From an uncultured Nitrosospira sp. (lineage in GTDB: Bacteria; Nitrospirota; Nitrospiria; Nitrospirales; Nitrospiraceae), in NCBI GenBank assembly GCA_900696515.1, contig CAADGK010000143.1, positions 55,074-119,073 on the forward strand: DNA of 64,000 nt, in the 5' to 3' direction. Shown in pieces: positions 1 through 9,073 of this stretch. How positions within the stretch are numbered: position 1 is the first letter of the stretch; every line of letters starts with the position of its first letter. Made by a program: the position numbers and the translations under genes. Below the pieces are notes generated by a model. The model was given only the letters and a program-made list of their open reading frames with translations, searched no databases and was not told where the DNA came from.

Positions 1-1
1 G

Positions 2-697
2 GATCAATCGACCCAGGAACTGGTCGGAATGGGGGCACTGCTGCATGATACCGGATATGTGCGGTTACCCCGCAACTTGGTGCGCAAGCGGGAGGAATGC
101 ACCGGACAGGATAAGGCGCTCCTTGAGCAGCACTGCAAACTCGGAGTCGCCGTGCTTGCGGAACCCCCCGGGATGCCCGATGATGTCTTGCGCATCGTCA
201 GGGAACACCATGAACGGGGTAATGGGAGCGGATTTCCGGCCGGCCTTCAGAGCGACCAGACCTCGAAGCTCGCGCAAATCGTCGGCATTGTCGATCTCTA
301 CGACGGGATGGTCAGCCGACGCGGCACTCGTCCTTCCATGACGCCCCATGACGCGGTTCGGCAACTGTTTCTGACCGGGGAGCGTGGTCAATTCGAAAAG
401 TCTCTCGTTGAACTGATGATTCGCAGCATCGGCGTCTACCCGGTCGGAAGCCTGGTCAGGCTCAACACCGGAGAACAAGCCGTGGTCGTTGGGGTCAACC
501 CTCAACAGCGACTTAAACCTCTTGTCAAGATTACGACCGATCCGCAAGGCGGCTCCTATCCGACGCCGATCGAAATGGATCTTGCCGCCCCATCTTCGGA
601 CCATACGGTCCGTTCCGTCTTGCGTGTACTCGATCCAGCTCAGGAACGAGTCAACATCGGCATCCATCTGGACAATCCCGATTTGCGAGCTGCGTAA
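2..697 (+). CDS. HD-GYP domain protein, C-terminal part (5' end outside window)
   Basis: The frame is open from the window edge, so the N-terminus is missing. The visible part carries HD-GYP signatures: an HDTGY stretch, HHERGNGSGFP (the HHExxDGSGYP-type motif) and a following IVDLYDGMVSRR segment. HD-GYP proteins hydrolyse cyclic di-GMP, a second messenger that controls the switch between motility and attachment. The GYP motif proper reads GSGFP, close to consensus. The last 90 residues resemble the small C-terminal beta-rich region often found after HD-GYP domains. The stop overlaps the ATG of the hybrid kinase (TAATG), so the two are probably co-transcribed and may act in one signalling pathway. 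A receiver or other sensor domain may precede this part but cannot be seen. Confidence 0.85.
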   Translation, partial: DQSTQELVGMGALLHDTGYVRLPRNLVRKREECTGQDKALLEQHCKLGVAVLAEPPGMPDDVLRIVREHHERGNGSGFPAGLQSDQTSKLAQIVGIVDLYDGMVSRRGTRPSMTPHDAVRQLFLTGERGQFEKSLVELMIRSIGVYPVGSLVRLNTGEQAVVVGVNPQQRLKPLVKITTDPQGGSYPTPIEMDLAAPSSDHTVRSVLRVLDPAQERVNIGIHLDNPDLRAA

Positions 698-3564
698 TGC
701 CCCGATCGCAGGAAAAACGAAGACCCACCCGCCGTCGCGCGGCAACCGCAGCTGTTCCAATCCCCTACATCCTTGACCTGATCGAGGGGTTGCCGATCGG
801 CGCCATCCTCCTGAATCCCGATTTCACGGTGCTCACCGTCAACCGCGAAGGACGCCGGCTCCTCGGACCGCGATCACGGCTCCCCATGAAACAATCTTTT
901 CCCGCCTTCTGGGCGACGCTCACCGCCTCGGATACGGACGTGATCATGGCACAGTTGAGCAGAGTGTTGGGAAGCGGTCAGCCGATTGCATCGAGACAAC
1001 ACCTCCATATGAAAGGGACGGACGACCTCATTCCGGTCGAATGGACCTGCACGCCCACCATGGTCGGCAAAACCACGATGCTGATGATCTGTGTCCGGGA
1101 CTTGTCGCAGGAAATGGAGGTGACACAGGAACGCAACCGTCTCGCCGCCATTGCACATGAAAGTCCCTCGCCCATGATTGAATTGGACCGACATGGCAGC
1201 CTCTTGTATGCCAACCCCGCGATGATTTCCTTGCTCTCTCGATTCGGCTATAGCCTCGAGGGATTTCCCAGCGTGGCACCCGCTCACCTCCTCACGATCA
1301 TCCAACGCTGTCTCTCGACCGGCCGGACTCTGGACCGGGAAGACGTCATCCTCCCGAACGCCAGTTTTTCATGGGCCTTTTGCCCGATCCTGTCTCACGG
1401 GGTCGTCCGAGGGTACGCAACGGATATGACCACGGTCTATGCGGCGCAACAGGCGCTCGAACAGACCGCCGCCCAACTGCGCGAGAGCAACCAGCGCCTC
1501 GATCAGGCGCTTGAGAAGGCGACGGAGTCCGCACGCGTAAAATCGGCATTCTTGGCGACGGTCAGCCATGAATTGCGTACACCCATGAACGGTGTGATCG
1601 GCATGACGAGCCTGCTGATGGAGACTCCGCTGACCCCCGAACAGCGCTCGTACGCGGAAACCATTCGTCAGTGCGGTGAGTCTCTCTTGCAGTTGATCAA
1701 TGATGTCCTGGAATGCAGCAAAATCGAAGCCGGGAAGCTGGAGTTGGAGTGTCTGGATTTCAATCTCAGGACAACCGTGGAACAGGTCTTGGCACAGTTT
1801 GCCGAACGAGCCGAAACGAAAGGAATCGAACTCACGGGCCTGGTACATGCGGCCGTTCCGACCGAACTCAAAGGGGATCCGGGACGCCTCCGCCAAGTCC
1901 TTTCCAATCTGGTTGCGAACGCCGTGAAGTTCACGGACAAGGGAGAGGTGACTCTCCAGGCCTATCTTGAGAACGAATCCGCTGATACCGTGGACATCCG
2001 CTTCGAGGTCACGGACACCGGAATCGGCATGAGTGCCACGACCATGAACAAACTCTTTCGCCCCTTCGTCCAAGCGGACAGCTCGACGACAAGAAAATAC
2101 GGAGGGACCGGCCTGGGGCTGTCGATTTCAAAACAGTTGGTGGAGTTGATGGGAGGCGGGATCGGGGTACGCAGCAGCGAAGGTCAGGGAAGCACCTTCT
2201 GGTGTACGGCGCGCTTCCGGAAGCAGATCGGTTCTCTCTGTGCCATTCTTCCCTCCGGTGAGCTTGCCGGAAAACGGGTGTTGATTGTCGACGACAACGA
2301 GTCGAATCGGATGATTCTGCACCACCTGGTTTCCGGATGGGGCATGGTGGACGATCTGGCCGAAGATGCCGAATCGGGATGGCGGCGCATCACGGAGGCC
2401 AACCGGAACGGGACACCTTACGACCTCGCCATTTTGGACGTCATCATGCCCGGAAAAGACGGTTTGGAGCTCGCACGCGAGATCAACAGCCATCCTGAAC
2501 GGTCTCACACGCGGCTTGTGGTCATGACGTCCATTCTCCAGCGCGGACATGCGGAACAGGCCCGAGCATCCGGCGCAATGGGTTACCTTCCCAAACCTGT
2601 TCGCCATGACGAATTGCGGGAGTGTCTCCGAACCGTGCTTGGGATGCCGGACGATCAAGAACGGCCGATCGGACATACCGGCACCATCGTCCCGCAACTG
2701 GTGACGAGACATACGATCGCCGACAACGTTCAGCACCAGCATGTGTTAGTAGTGGAGGACAATCTTGTCAACCAAAAACTGGCCGTTCGAATGGTCGAGA
2801 AGCTCGGGTACCGGCCGGCTGTCGTCAATAATGGTCAGGAAGCTTTGGCGGCGCTCGAAAAAGGGCGATATGCCGCCATCCTGATGGATTGTCAGATGCC
2901 CCTGATGGACGGCTTTGAAACGACCCGGGCCATTCGGGAACGAGAGGCGTCCGCACCCTCCGAACCCAATACACTTCGCGCGTCAGGCTTCACGTCTCAT
3001 ATCCCCATCATCGCGGTCACAGCCAATGCGATGCAGGGCGATCGTGAACGCTGCTTGGCCGCCGGAATGGACGATTACCTCTCGAAACCGATCAAGCTCG
3101 ATGCACTACGGGCCGCTCTCGCGCGCTGGACGCCGGCACCACTTCAGGCGGCCCATCCGGCCCAACCGATGCTGCCTCCCGGCAACACCGGCCCCGCCCG
3201 AGGCATTTTCGATCACGCGCAGATGTACCGGAACATCGGGAGCGACAATGAGTTATTCGGCCAACTCATCCGTCTTTTTCTGGATCGCCATCAGACGATG
3301 TTGGCGGACATTCGCACGGCCCTGGCCGATGGTGATTCGTCCGCCGTCGAGCGGTCGGCGCACACGTTCAAAGGAACCGCGGGAAATCTGTGTGCCTCGG
3401 AGGTCGGATTGATCGCCAGCCGCCTTGAGGCAGTCGGCCGCCTTCACGCGCTTCACGACGCCCCCCCTGTATACGCACAACTTGAGATGGAGGTCGCGCG
3501 GCTGGTCCAGGCGCTGGAGCCCTATCGCAGCGGGTACCCTCCTCTGACACAGGCCGCCGCCTGA
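697..3564 (+). CDS. Hybrid sensor histidine kinase with two receivers and HPt domain
   Basis: 955 residues, reading N to C: two PAS-like sensing regions (about 20-140 and 145-260), a short coiled coil, a HisKA domain with SHELRTP (phosphoacceptor His291), a HATPase with NAVKF, DTGIGM and GGTGLGL boxes, a first receiver (Asp581), a second receiver (Asp731, conserved SKP lysine) and an HPt domain (HTFKGT, His889). This BarA/TorS-like layout supports a full His-Asp-His-Asp phosphorelay inside one protein. No transmembrane segment is obvious, so it is probably a cytoplasmic sensor. It starts one base inside the stop of the upstream HD-GYP gene, which suggests translational coupling. The output partner is not visible. 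It is convergent with the flagellar locus, with about 250 bases between them. Confidence 0.93.
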   Translation: MPRSQEKRRPTRRRAATAAVPIPYILDLIEGLPIGAILLNPDFTVLTVNREGRRLLGPRSRLPMKQSFPAFWATLTASDTDVIMAQLSRVLGSGQPIASRQHLHMKGTDDLIPVEWTCTPTMVGKTTMLMICVRDLSQEMEVTQERNRLAAIAHESPSPMIELDRHGSLLYANPAMISLLSRFGYSLEGFPSVAPAHLLTIIQRCLSTGRTLDREDVILPNASFSWAFCPILSHGVVRGYATDMTTVYAAQQALEQTAAQLRESNQRLDQALEKATESARVKSAFLATVSHELRTPMNGVIGMTSLLMETPLTPEQRSYAETIRQCGESLLQLINDVLECSKIEAGKLELECLDFNLRTTVEQVLAQFAERAETKGIELTGLVHAAVPTELKGDPGRLRQVLSNLVANAVKFTDKGEVTLQAYLENESADTVDIRFEVTDTGIGMSATTMNKLFRPFVQADSSTTRKYGGTGLGLSISKQLVELMGGGIGVRSSEGQGSTFWCTARFRKQIGSLCAILPSGELAGKRVLIVDDNESNRMILHHLVSGWGMVDDLAEDAESGWRRITEANRNGTPYDLAILDVIMPGKDGLELAREINSHPERSHTRLVVMTSILQRGHAEQARASGAMGYLPKPVRHDELRECLRTVLGMPDDQERPIGHTGTIVPQLVTRHTIADNVQHQHVLVVEDNLVNQKLAVRMVEKLGYRPAVVNNGQEALAALEKGRYAAILMDCQMPLMDGFETTRAIREREASAPSEPNTLRASGFTSHIPIIAVTANAMQGDRERCLAAGMDDYLSKPIKLDALRAALARWTPAPLQAAHPAQPMLPPGNTGPARGIFDHAQMYRNIGSDNELFGQLIRLFLDRHQTMLADIRTALADGDSSAVERSAHTFKGTAGNLCASEVGLIASRLEAVGRLHALHDAPPVYAQLEMEVARLVQALEPYRSGYPPLTQAAA

Positions 3565-3639
3565 CTCGCGATATTCACGAACGCTGCTACCGCACCGGCT
3601 TACGTAACTCGTCGTTCGACTCAGGGTTTACCGCTTCAT

Positions 3640-3790
3640 GTGCGATATCTCACGTCCCAAGCTGTCCAACAACTCGAAACCTCCACTTTCAAACTTGAAA
3701 CAGTTATGGGTGGAAGCCCTTGAAGCGTGAACTGCCTGTCTCTAACGTGGGTGCTTCGTCGCACGTCGGGGAAATGTTTCACGAGATACG
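3640..3790. repeat. Degenerate intergenic repeat with TTTCACG / CGTGAA words
   Basis: The spacer between the convergent hybrid kinase and fliW has no credible gene. It contains CTTCATG, TTTCAA-AC-TTGAAA (a small palindrome at 3687-3700), TTGAAGCGTGAA and GTTTCACGAG. The same vocabulary recurs in the intergenic repeats at 13581-13691 and 29946-30010. It looks like a decayed copy of a dispersed intergenic palindromic element. Confidence 0.4.
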
Positions 3791-3820
3791 GGCTACACAA
3801 CGCGTACTGCTCACTCTGTC

Positions 3821-4303
3821 TTATACGGAACACTTTGCAGCAGGCCGTGCCTCTACGGGACCGGATGGCTGGAAGGACGATGCCGGGAAAAGCGGATATC
3901 GGGTGGGATACTCCTCGGAAAGTACCAACTGAGTGCCCAATCTGGTCTTGTGACTCATGACAAGCGGGCCTCGTAGATTGGCCGTCATGCTGGCAGGATC
4001 GTCGGAGGGAATGGTCAAAATAACGACTACCGCCAGATCTTCTTCTTTCCCGTTATTCACCTCGGCCAAGATGTCGGCCGGCACACTGACATGATAGTCG
4101 GGGTGAAAGACAACCGGATCAAGGATCACGAATGCGAGCCCTGGTTCATCGATTGATTGAAGCCATTTAAACGGGGCCTCCGTGTCATGATCAAGAATGA
4201 CGTACCGTTGGGACTCGGGAAACCCCAACAAACCGGCGGGAAACCGGATGAGACGGTCCCCAGCAACGTCAAACACTCCGAATCTGATCGATGTGCACTT
4301 CAC
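3821..4303 (-). CDS. fliW: Flagellar assembly factor FliW
   Basis: FliW binds flagellin and, in the family, antagonises CsrA. This lets the cell match flagellin translation to secretion. The protein (160 residues) shows the family pattern RFPAGLLGFPESQRYVILDH near the N-terminus and TANLRGPLVMSHKTRLGTQLVL near the C-terminus. I place the start at the GTG at 4303: it is preceded by GAGGG at good spacing and gives KCTSIRFG, the usual N-terminus. A TTG 21 bases upstream would add seven residues inside csrA. The last 20 residues extend past the usual FliW end and look disordered. The start lies ten bases after the csrA stop, so csrA and fliW form one unit, the classic regulatory pair. Confidence 0.93.
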   Translation of the reverse strand: MKCTSIRFGVFDVAGDRLIRFPAGLLGFPESQRYVILDHDTEAPFKWLQSIDEPGLAFVILDPVVFHPDYHVSVPADILAEVNNGKEEDLAVVVILTIPSDDPASMTANLRGPLVMSHKTRLGTQLVLSEEYPTRYPLFPASSFQPSGPVEARPAAKCSV

Positions 4304-4313
4304 AATAATGCCC

Positions 4314-4559
4314 TCACGAGACAATCCGTGTCTTCAGCGGAATGAGACGACGCAATGCGTCAAGAGACACCACCTCGGTCTTCGCGGCCAATCGATTCTC
4401 CTCCTGAATCCTTGCATAGACTTCTTCACGATGGACGGCCACCGAATGGGGTGCCTCGATGCCGAGCCGGACCTGGCCGCTTTTCACTCCGAGTACCACC
4501 ACCCGAATATCCGGACCGATGGTGACGCTTTCTCCACGCCGACGGGTGAGTACCAGCAT
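4314..4559 (-). CDS. csrA: Carbon storage / translational regulator CsrA
   Basis: CsrA is a small dimeric RNA-binding protein that blocks translation by binding GGA motifs in leaders. The sequence [15 protein letters not shown] and the following VRLGIEAP and VHREEVY segments are diagnostic. It is 81 residues, somewhat longer than the usual 61-75 because of a C-terminal tail. The start at 4559 is chosen because MLVLTR is the invariant N-terminus and AAGGAAGG lies just upstream. It sits directly between flgL and fliW, so its partner-antagonist FliW is co-expressed. A sigma-28-like promoter is seen upstream at 4598-4625, which would place csrA-fliW in the late flagellar class. Confidence 0.95.
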   Translation of the reverse strand: MLVLTRRRGESVTIGPDIRVVVLGVKSGQVRLGIEAPHSVAVHREEVYARIQEENRLAAKTEVVSLDALRRLIPLKTRIVS

Positions 4560-4597
4560 AACCGCCTTCCTTGGCAAGAGACATGTGGTCTCCTTTC

Positions 4598-4625
4598 TTT
4601 TCGGACTCCTTCCCCGGAAACTTTA
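4598..4625 (-). promoter_or_regulatory. Sigma-28 (FliA)-type promoter for csrA-fliW
   Basis: On the minus strand, TAAAGTTT is followed after 12 bases by TCCGAAAA. The -35 box is a perfect match to the FliA consensus TAAAGTTT; the -10 box differs from GCCGATAA at two of eight positions. The spacing equals that of the flgM promoter at 9457-9484. It lies about 40 bases upstream of the csrA start and just after flgL. Confidence 0.6.
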
Positions 4626-4639
4626 TCCTGGCCCTGGTT

Positions 4640-6403
4640 CTACAGATAATTCAGCAACGAATTCTCAAACACCCTGGCCAGAGTGCGGCTTGCCGCTTCA
4701 ATCGCATATTGCTGCAATGTCAGATCAGAAATGGCTTTCGCCATGTCAACGTCCTCCGTCTCCGACAGCGTCTGCTGAAAAAACCCTCTCGCATCCAGGA
4801 GCCTCGCGTCGGTCGTCTCCAGGCGGTTCGCCGTGGCTCCCACTTCTCCCAGCACGGCCGCCACCTGCGAGATGCCGGCTCCCAATCCTCCGAGTGCTTC
4901 GGTAATCTCCAATCGAAAATTTCCTCGCAACGCGGCGACCAGCTGCTTCACATGCGCAAAAATATCGCTCTGGTCCCCGGCAAAGGCCCGATCCCCGACC
5001 ACATTGGTCGATACCGTCTGTCCGGGCCCGATCTCGATATCCTGCCTCTCCGTGTCACCTTGATACTGGAGACCGGACACGACGGAAAAGAGGTCGCCGC
5101 CGGCCGGTGCGCCCGTCCCGTTCGTCAACGCCAGACGGATGCCATTGAAGGCGATCTCACTTCCCGAGACATAGGTTTGACTCGTGAGGACGTTGCGAGG
5201 CGCCAGACTGATTGAGAAGGTATCCCCCGCCTGCGGTCCGCCCTGTTGGCCGTTTCCAAGCACCACGCGCAGACCGCCGAAGGCAATCGCGTCGCCCGAT
5301 GCATACGTATTGCCCGATGAAAGCGTCGTACCCGTGGTTTGATCGACGACAGAGTACTGAGTCGTGGAGGTAAACTGAATTTGATAATTGTGCAGCGTCA
5401 ACTGGGCGGCGTCACTCACCCCCGCGTCCTGTACAGCGGCGCCGCCGGCATTGCCTGATCCTCGAGTCGCGGTCACCGGAACCGTGACGTTCAGCACATC
5501 ATACGTGGTCGCGGAGGTAAAGCGGATCAGGTAATCATCCAACGTCAGGGCATTGCCGTCGATCACACGTCCCTGTCCGGCCACGACGCCTCCGGTGTTG
5601 CCGGCCGCCGACGCGACCGTTGCGGTCAGCGCAAACGGGACGTCCCCGGTGGTCTGACTTCCTCCCGCGAACCCAAGCGCGCTCCGAGCCAATCCTCCGG
5701 TCACGCCCACGGTGGATTCGATGCCGCTCGAGTTCGACGCGATAACCAGGTGATCCTGGTCGAATGTGACGGTGACACTTTTCCCGGAATTGCCGAGGAC
5801 CGAATCCGCGTTGATCCTGCTCTGGAGTCTGGCAGCCAATTGGTCTCCCGTAAGTGATTCGGTCCCTGACGTCAGATCGATGGCGCCGGAGGTGATGCCG
5901 TCGACGGCCAAGACGATCGTATCGTTTGCGCCGTCGGTCAGTGTGACCGGCACGGTCAGCGACAGCCCCGTGGCGCGCCCATGGGTGCTGGTTCCTGTAA
6001 AAATCGGCTGGCCGTTCAATTCCGTATTCGCGGACTGTTGGAGCTGGGCAAACAGTTGCCGAACCTCTTGAGCACCGATGTTTCGTTCCGCCGCTCCGTT
6101 TGTGCCGCTGCGAAACTGGACGGCCAGTTGTTGTACCCGGCCCAACGTATTCGTCACCTGCGTCAACTGGTTGTCGGAGAGATCCAGTCTGGTCCGGCCA
6201 AACACGATATTGCGCTGCCATTGCTCGATCAGGGACAAGGAGGCCTTGTCCATCGCAATGTGGTTGAACGCGCTGGGGTCGTCGGACGGCTGACGCACCA
6301 GCTTTCCGGTGGATACCTGTTGCTGGAATACGAGGGCCTGGGCACGGGCACGGGCCAGATTGTTGGCCAGCACGCCGAACGTCTGTTGTTCTGTGACTCT
6401 CAT
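4640..6403 (-). CDS. flgL: Flagellar hook-associated protein 3 (FlgL), enlarged
   Basis: FlgL forms the hook-filament junction together with FlgK. The N-terminus (MRVTEQQTFGVLANNLARAR) and C-terminus (DLTLQQYAIEAASRTLARVF) are the conserved coiled-coil D0/D1 arms shared with flagellin. At 587 residues it is almost twice the typical 300. The extra length is a central insert with flagellin-IN-type modules (NDTIVLAVDG, RINADSVLGNSGKSVTV) and two copies of a YLIRFTSATTYDV-like strand motif. A strong GGAGGAG ribosome site precedes the ATG. It follows flgK by 12 bases. The insert probably forms surface-exposed domains on the junction. Confidence 0.92.
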   Translation of the reverse strand: MRVTEQQTFGVLANNLARARAQALVFQQQVSTGKLVRQPSDDPSAFNHIAMDKASLSLIEQWQRNIVFGRTRLDLSDNQLTQVTNTLGRVQQLAVQFRSGTNGAAERNIGAQEVRQLFAQLQQSANTELNGQPIFTGTSTHGRATGLSLTVPVTLTDGANDTIVLAVDGITSGAIDLTSGTESLTGDQLAARLQSRINADSVLGNSGKSVTVTFDQDHLVIASNSSGIESTVGVTGGLARSALGFAGGSQTTGDVPFALTATVASAAGNTGGVVAGQGRVIDGNALTLDDYLIRFTSATTYDVLNVTVPVTATRGSGNAGGAAVQDAGVSDAAQLTLHNYQIQFTSTTQYSVVDQTTGTTLSSGNTYASGDAIAFGGLRVVLGNGQQGGPQAGDTFSISLAPRNVLTSQTYVSGSEIAFNGIRLALTNGTGAPAGGDLFSVVSGLQYQGDTERQDIEIGPGQTVSTNVVGDRAFAGDQSDIFAHVKQLVAALRGNFRLEITEALGGLGAGISQVAAVLGEVGATANRLETTDARLLDARGFFQQTLSETEDVDMAKAISDLTLQQYAIEAASRTLARVFENSLLNYL

Positions 6404-6415
6404 GACTCTCCTCCG

Positions 6416-8446
6416 CTAGTACGGCTTCAGGGATAAGAGCGTTTGAAACATTTCGTCCGTGATGCGCACCAGCCGCGACGCGGCTTCAAATCCCCGTTGA
6501 AACTTCATGAGATTCACCAGCTCCTCGTCGATCGAGACTCCGGACACCTGTGCGCGAAGAGTCTCGATCTGGTCCTTCAAGATCTCCTGTGCGTCCGTTT
6601 CTCGCTCGGCGGTCTTCGCCACGACACCCAGATCGGCTGCGGCTGTCCGATAGGCATCCTTCAAGGTTCCTCCGTCCAAACTGGCGAACTGCCGATGCTG
6701 AAGCGCCACCATGGACAACAGATTGACATTGTTCCCCGGAGAGCCGGCCTTCGTCGACGAAGCTGCCACGGAGGCCGGATCAGTGAGCGCAACCGCTAGA
6801 TCACGGGCGGCATCATGATAGGTATTCACTTCGAGCACATCCCCCGCCGACGCCGTACCGGTGAGACTCACACTGACGCCGTCGAAGACCAGCGTCGTCG
6901 GACTCGCGTAGACGCCTGATGCCGCCGTACTGGTGCCGTTCAATACACCGAGCGACGTTCGAGCCGTTCCACCGGTCACGGTGACGCTCGATGCGCTTGT
7001 GGTGTCGTTGGAGGTCACGATGAGGCGATTGGTCGTGACGTCATAGCTCACCACCACCGATTTGCCTGCGGCTTGCAATGTCCCGTCGGCATTGATCTTC
7101 GCCTGGACTTCCTGCGCAAGCGCCGCACCGGACGTAAACGCCAAGCCCGGGCTCGCCGCCCCGGCGAGGGTGATGGTACCCGAGGCTACTCCATCGACCG
7201 TGACGGCAAGCGTATCATTGACACCGGTCACGATGCTCAACGGTGAGTCGATGGAGGGCGCACTGATCGCCGTCCCGGTGTAATTTCCGCGAATCGAGGC
7301 GCCCGTCGTGACATCCACGATCGAGTAGGCCGTCGGGGATGAAAATCTGACCTCATAGTCGTGGAACGTCAGCAGGCTATTCGCCGTCACTGCGCTGTCA
7401 CTGACCGCTATCGTCCCTTGATTGGCCGCACGCGCACTCGTGGTGATCGACTCCGGGTTAAAAAAATCCCGTCCCGTTGACCCATCCAAGCCATACCCCT
7501 GTCGATGGATCCCGTTGACGGCATTCGCCAATGTCGCGGCAAGGCGGTCGAATGAGACCTCCAGCTCCTTCACGGTGGTATCGCGAACATCCAACAAACT
7601 GCGCAATCGGCCGTTCGAGATCAGCCCGGCGATACTCAGCGGCCTCGTACCGCCCGTAGAATATCCGACGGTAAACAGCCCCTGATTGTCCGGATCCTCG
7701 ATGGCGGCCAGCTGCCGGATGGTCGCGCCCTCCACGAGCACCTGTCCACGCGCCGCGAAGACCGTCAACGCCCCGCTCGTAGCCTCTACCGTGGTGATAT
7801 CGATGCGTTTGGCCAGCTCGTTGACCACGCTGTCACGTTGATCCCGCAAGTCGTTGGCGCTTTGGCCCGTGACCTCGGCCGCGACGATCTGACCGTTCAA
7901 TGTGGCCAGCTGCGTCGACAGGCTGTTGATCTCATCCACCGTTTGTCGGACCTGGAAGTTCAGTGATTGCCGGGCGGCCACAAGATCTGCTGAAGCTTGA
8001 TTCAGACTGGACGCTAGCTGTTTGGCGTTGGCCAGCAAGACAGACCTCGCCGCCAATCCGCTCGGGGTGGTCGACACATCCTGAAGGCCGCGGAAAAAGT
8101 CGTCCAGGCGCGCCGCAATGCCCTGGTTATTGCCGTCAGCGAAAAGATTTTGCAGTCGGAACAGCTCGTCCTTTGAGACGGACAGACGGCCGAGATTCTG
8201 CTCGATCGCCGTCAGCTGTTTGTTGACGAAATAATCGGTATACCGTCTGATCGAGGTGGCCCGGACACCCGTACCCACCATGCCCGGCTGCCCATGGAGC
8301 GGCGGCTGCTCCGCCAATACCGCCTCTTGCCTGCTATAGCCGGGAGTATTGACGTTGGCGACATTGTGCCCGGTCACCGCGAGGGCTTGTTGCGAGGCCG
8401 TGAGGGCGCTCCGGGCGATATCCAACAGCGACGAGAGACCGACCAT
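6416..8446 (-). CDS. flgK: Flagellar hook-associated protein 1 (FlgK)
   Basis: FlgK is the first hook-filament junction protein. The 676-residue sequence opens with LLDIARSALTASQQALAVTGHNVANVNTPGYSRQE, the rod/hook family signature, and ends with the FlgK-type VNLMKFQRGFEAASRLVRITDEMFQTLL. A central region (about 375-560) contains a flagellin-IN module (NDTLAVTVDG, KINADGTLQAAGKSVVV, VTGGTARTSLGVL) that closely resembles the one in FlgL next door, so both junction proteins were enlarged with the same domain. The ATG lies two bases after the flgN stop. It belongs to the flgM-flgN-flgK-flgL late operon. Confidence 0.95.
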   Translation of the reverse strand: MVGLSSLLDIARSALTASQQALAVTGHNVANVNTPGYSRQEAVLAEQPPLHGQPGMVGTGVRATSIRRYTDYFVNKQLTAIEQNLGRLSVSKDELFRLQNLFADGNNQGIAARLDDFFRGLQDVSTTPSGLAARSVLLANAKQLASSLNQASADLVAARQSLNFQVRQTVDEINSLSTQLATLNGQIVAAEVTGQSANDLRDQRDSVVNELAKRIDITTVEATSGALTVFAARGQVLVEGATIRQLAAIEDPDNQGLFTVGYSTGGTRPLSIAGLISNGRLRSLLDVRDTTVKELEVSFDRLAATLANAVNGIHRQGYGLDGSTGRDFFNPESITTSARAANQGTIAVSDSAVTANSLLTFHDYEVRFSSPTAYSIVDVTTGASIRGNYTGTAISAPSIDSPLSIVTGVNDTLAVTVDGVASGTITLAGAASPGLAFTSGAALAQEVQAKINADGTLQAAGKSVVVSYDVTTNRLIVTSNDTTSASSVTVTGGTARTSLGVLNGTSTAASGVYASPTTLVFDGVSVSLTGTASAGDVLEVNTYHDAARDLAVALTDPASVAASSTKAGSPGNNVNLLSMVALQHRQFASLDGGTLKDAYRTAAADLGVVAKTAERETDAQEILKDQIETLRAQVSGVSIDEELVNLMKFQRGFEAASRLVRITDEMFQTLLSLKPY

Positions 8447-8448
8447 AG

Positions 8449-8958
8449 TTAACCCTGCTGATGAATGAGGACATTCGTACGTCCCATGGCAACCGATTGT
8501 CCGCCGGCGGTGTACAGCTCATGCCCCTCTCCGATAGTCGGGCCGGCTGAGAGCGCCTGATCGATCACGCCACGAATTCCTTCGATCAATCCCGCATTGT
8601 GCTTGATTTCATCGCGCACGGTCTTTGCTTGCGTGAGATAGCTCTGATAACAGCCCCGGAGACCGGCCGACGTGGCGTGTAGATGATCGACCAGCTGATG
8701 GAGGGACGTGTCGTGAGGCAACCCGCAGTGCCGGGCTACGTCCTGAACCACGCGATGCCGCGCGTCGGCAATGGTCTGCAGCAATTCCAGAATGGACAGT
8801 CGTCGGCAGTTGATGTCATGAAATCGAGTGATATCGACGGTCCGGATGGCGGCACGTTCTTCATACACCGTATCCAGCAACTGACGGCATGCGGCCTCTT
8901 CCTCATTCAGCACCCGGCGTAGCTGATCTGTTGTCGACACGATCGTCTGTGAAGGCAT
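8449..8958 (-). CDS. flgN: FlgN-family export chaperone for FlgK/FlgL
   Basis: This 169-residue, mostly helical protein has the FlgN pattern: an N-terminal LRRVLNEEEAACRQLLDTV helix, a middle LSILELLQTI stretch, and a C-terminal amphipathic part that in FlgN binds the hook-associated substrates. FlgN keeps FlgK and FlgL export-competent in the cytoplasm and delivers them to the export gate. Its position directly before flgK and after flgM supports the call more strongly than the sequence alone. Start 4 codons downstream of the first ATG is preferred because GGGAG lies at proper spacing; the alternative is 8970. Confidence 0.8.
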   Translation of the reverse strand: MPSQTIVSTTDQLRRVLNEEEAACRQLLDTVYEERAAIRTVDITRFHDINCRRLSILELLQTIADARHRVVQDVARHCGLPHDTSLHQLVDHLHATSAGLRGCYQSYLTQAKTVRDEIKHNAGLIEGIRGVIDQALSAGPTIGEGHELYTAGGQSVAMGRTNVLIHQQG

Positions 8959-9073
8959 ACCGACTCCCATCGACTCGGGCGAGCACGACCTTCCATCATC
9001 TTCCCCCCTTCTCCCTCACCACTGGAACAACTACCGGGGTGAGTCTGTCTTGAGGAGCCTGGGAAGCCAACAG

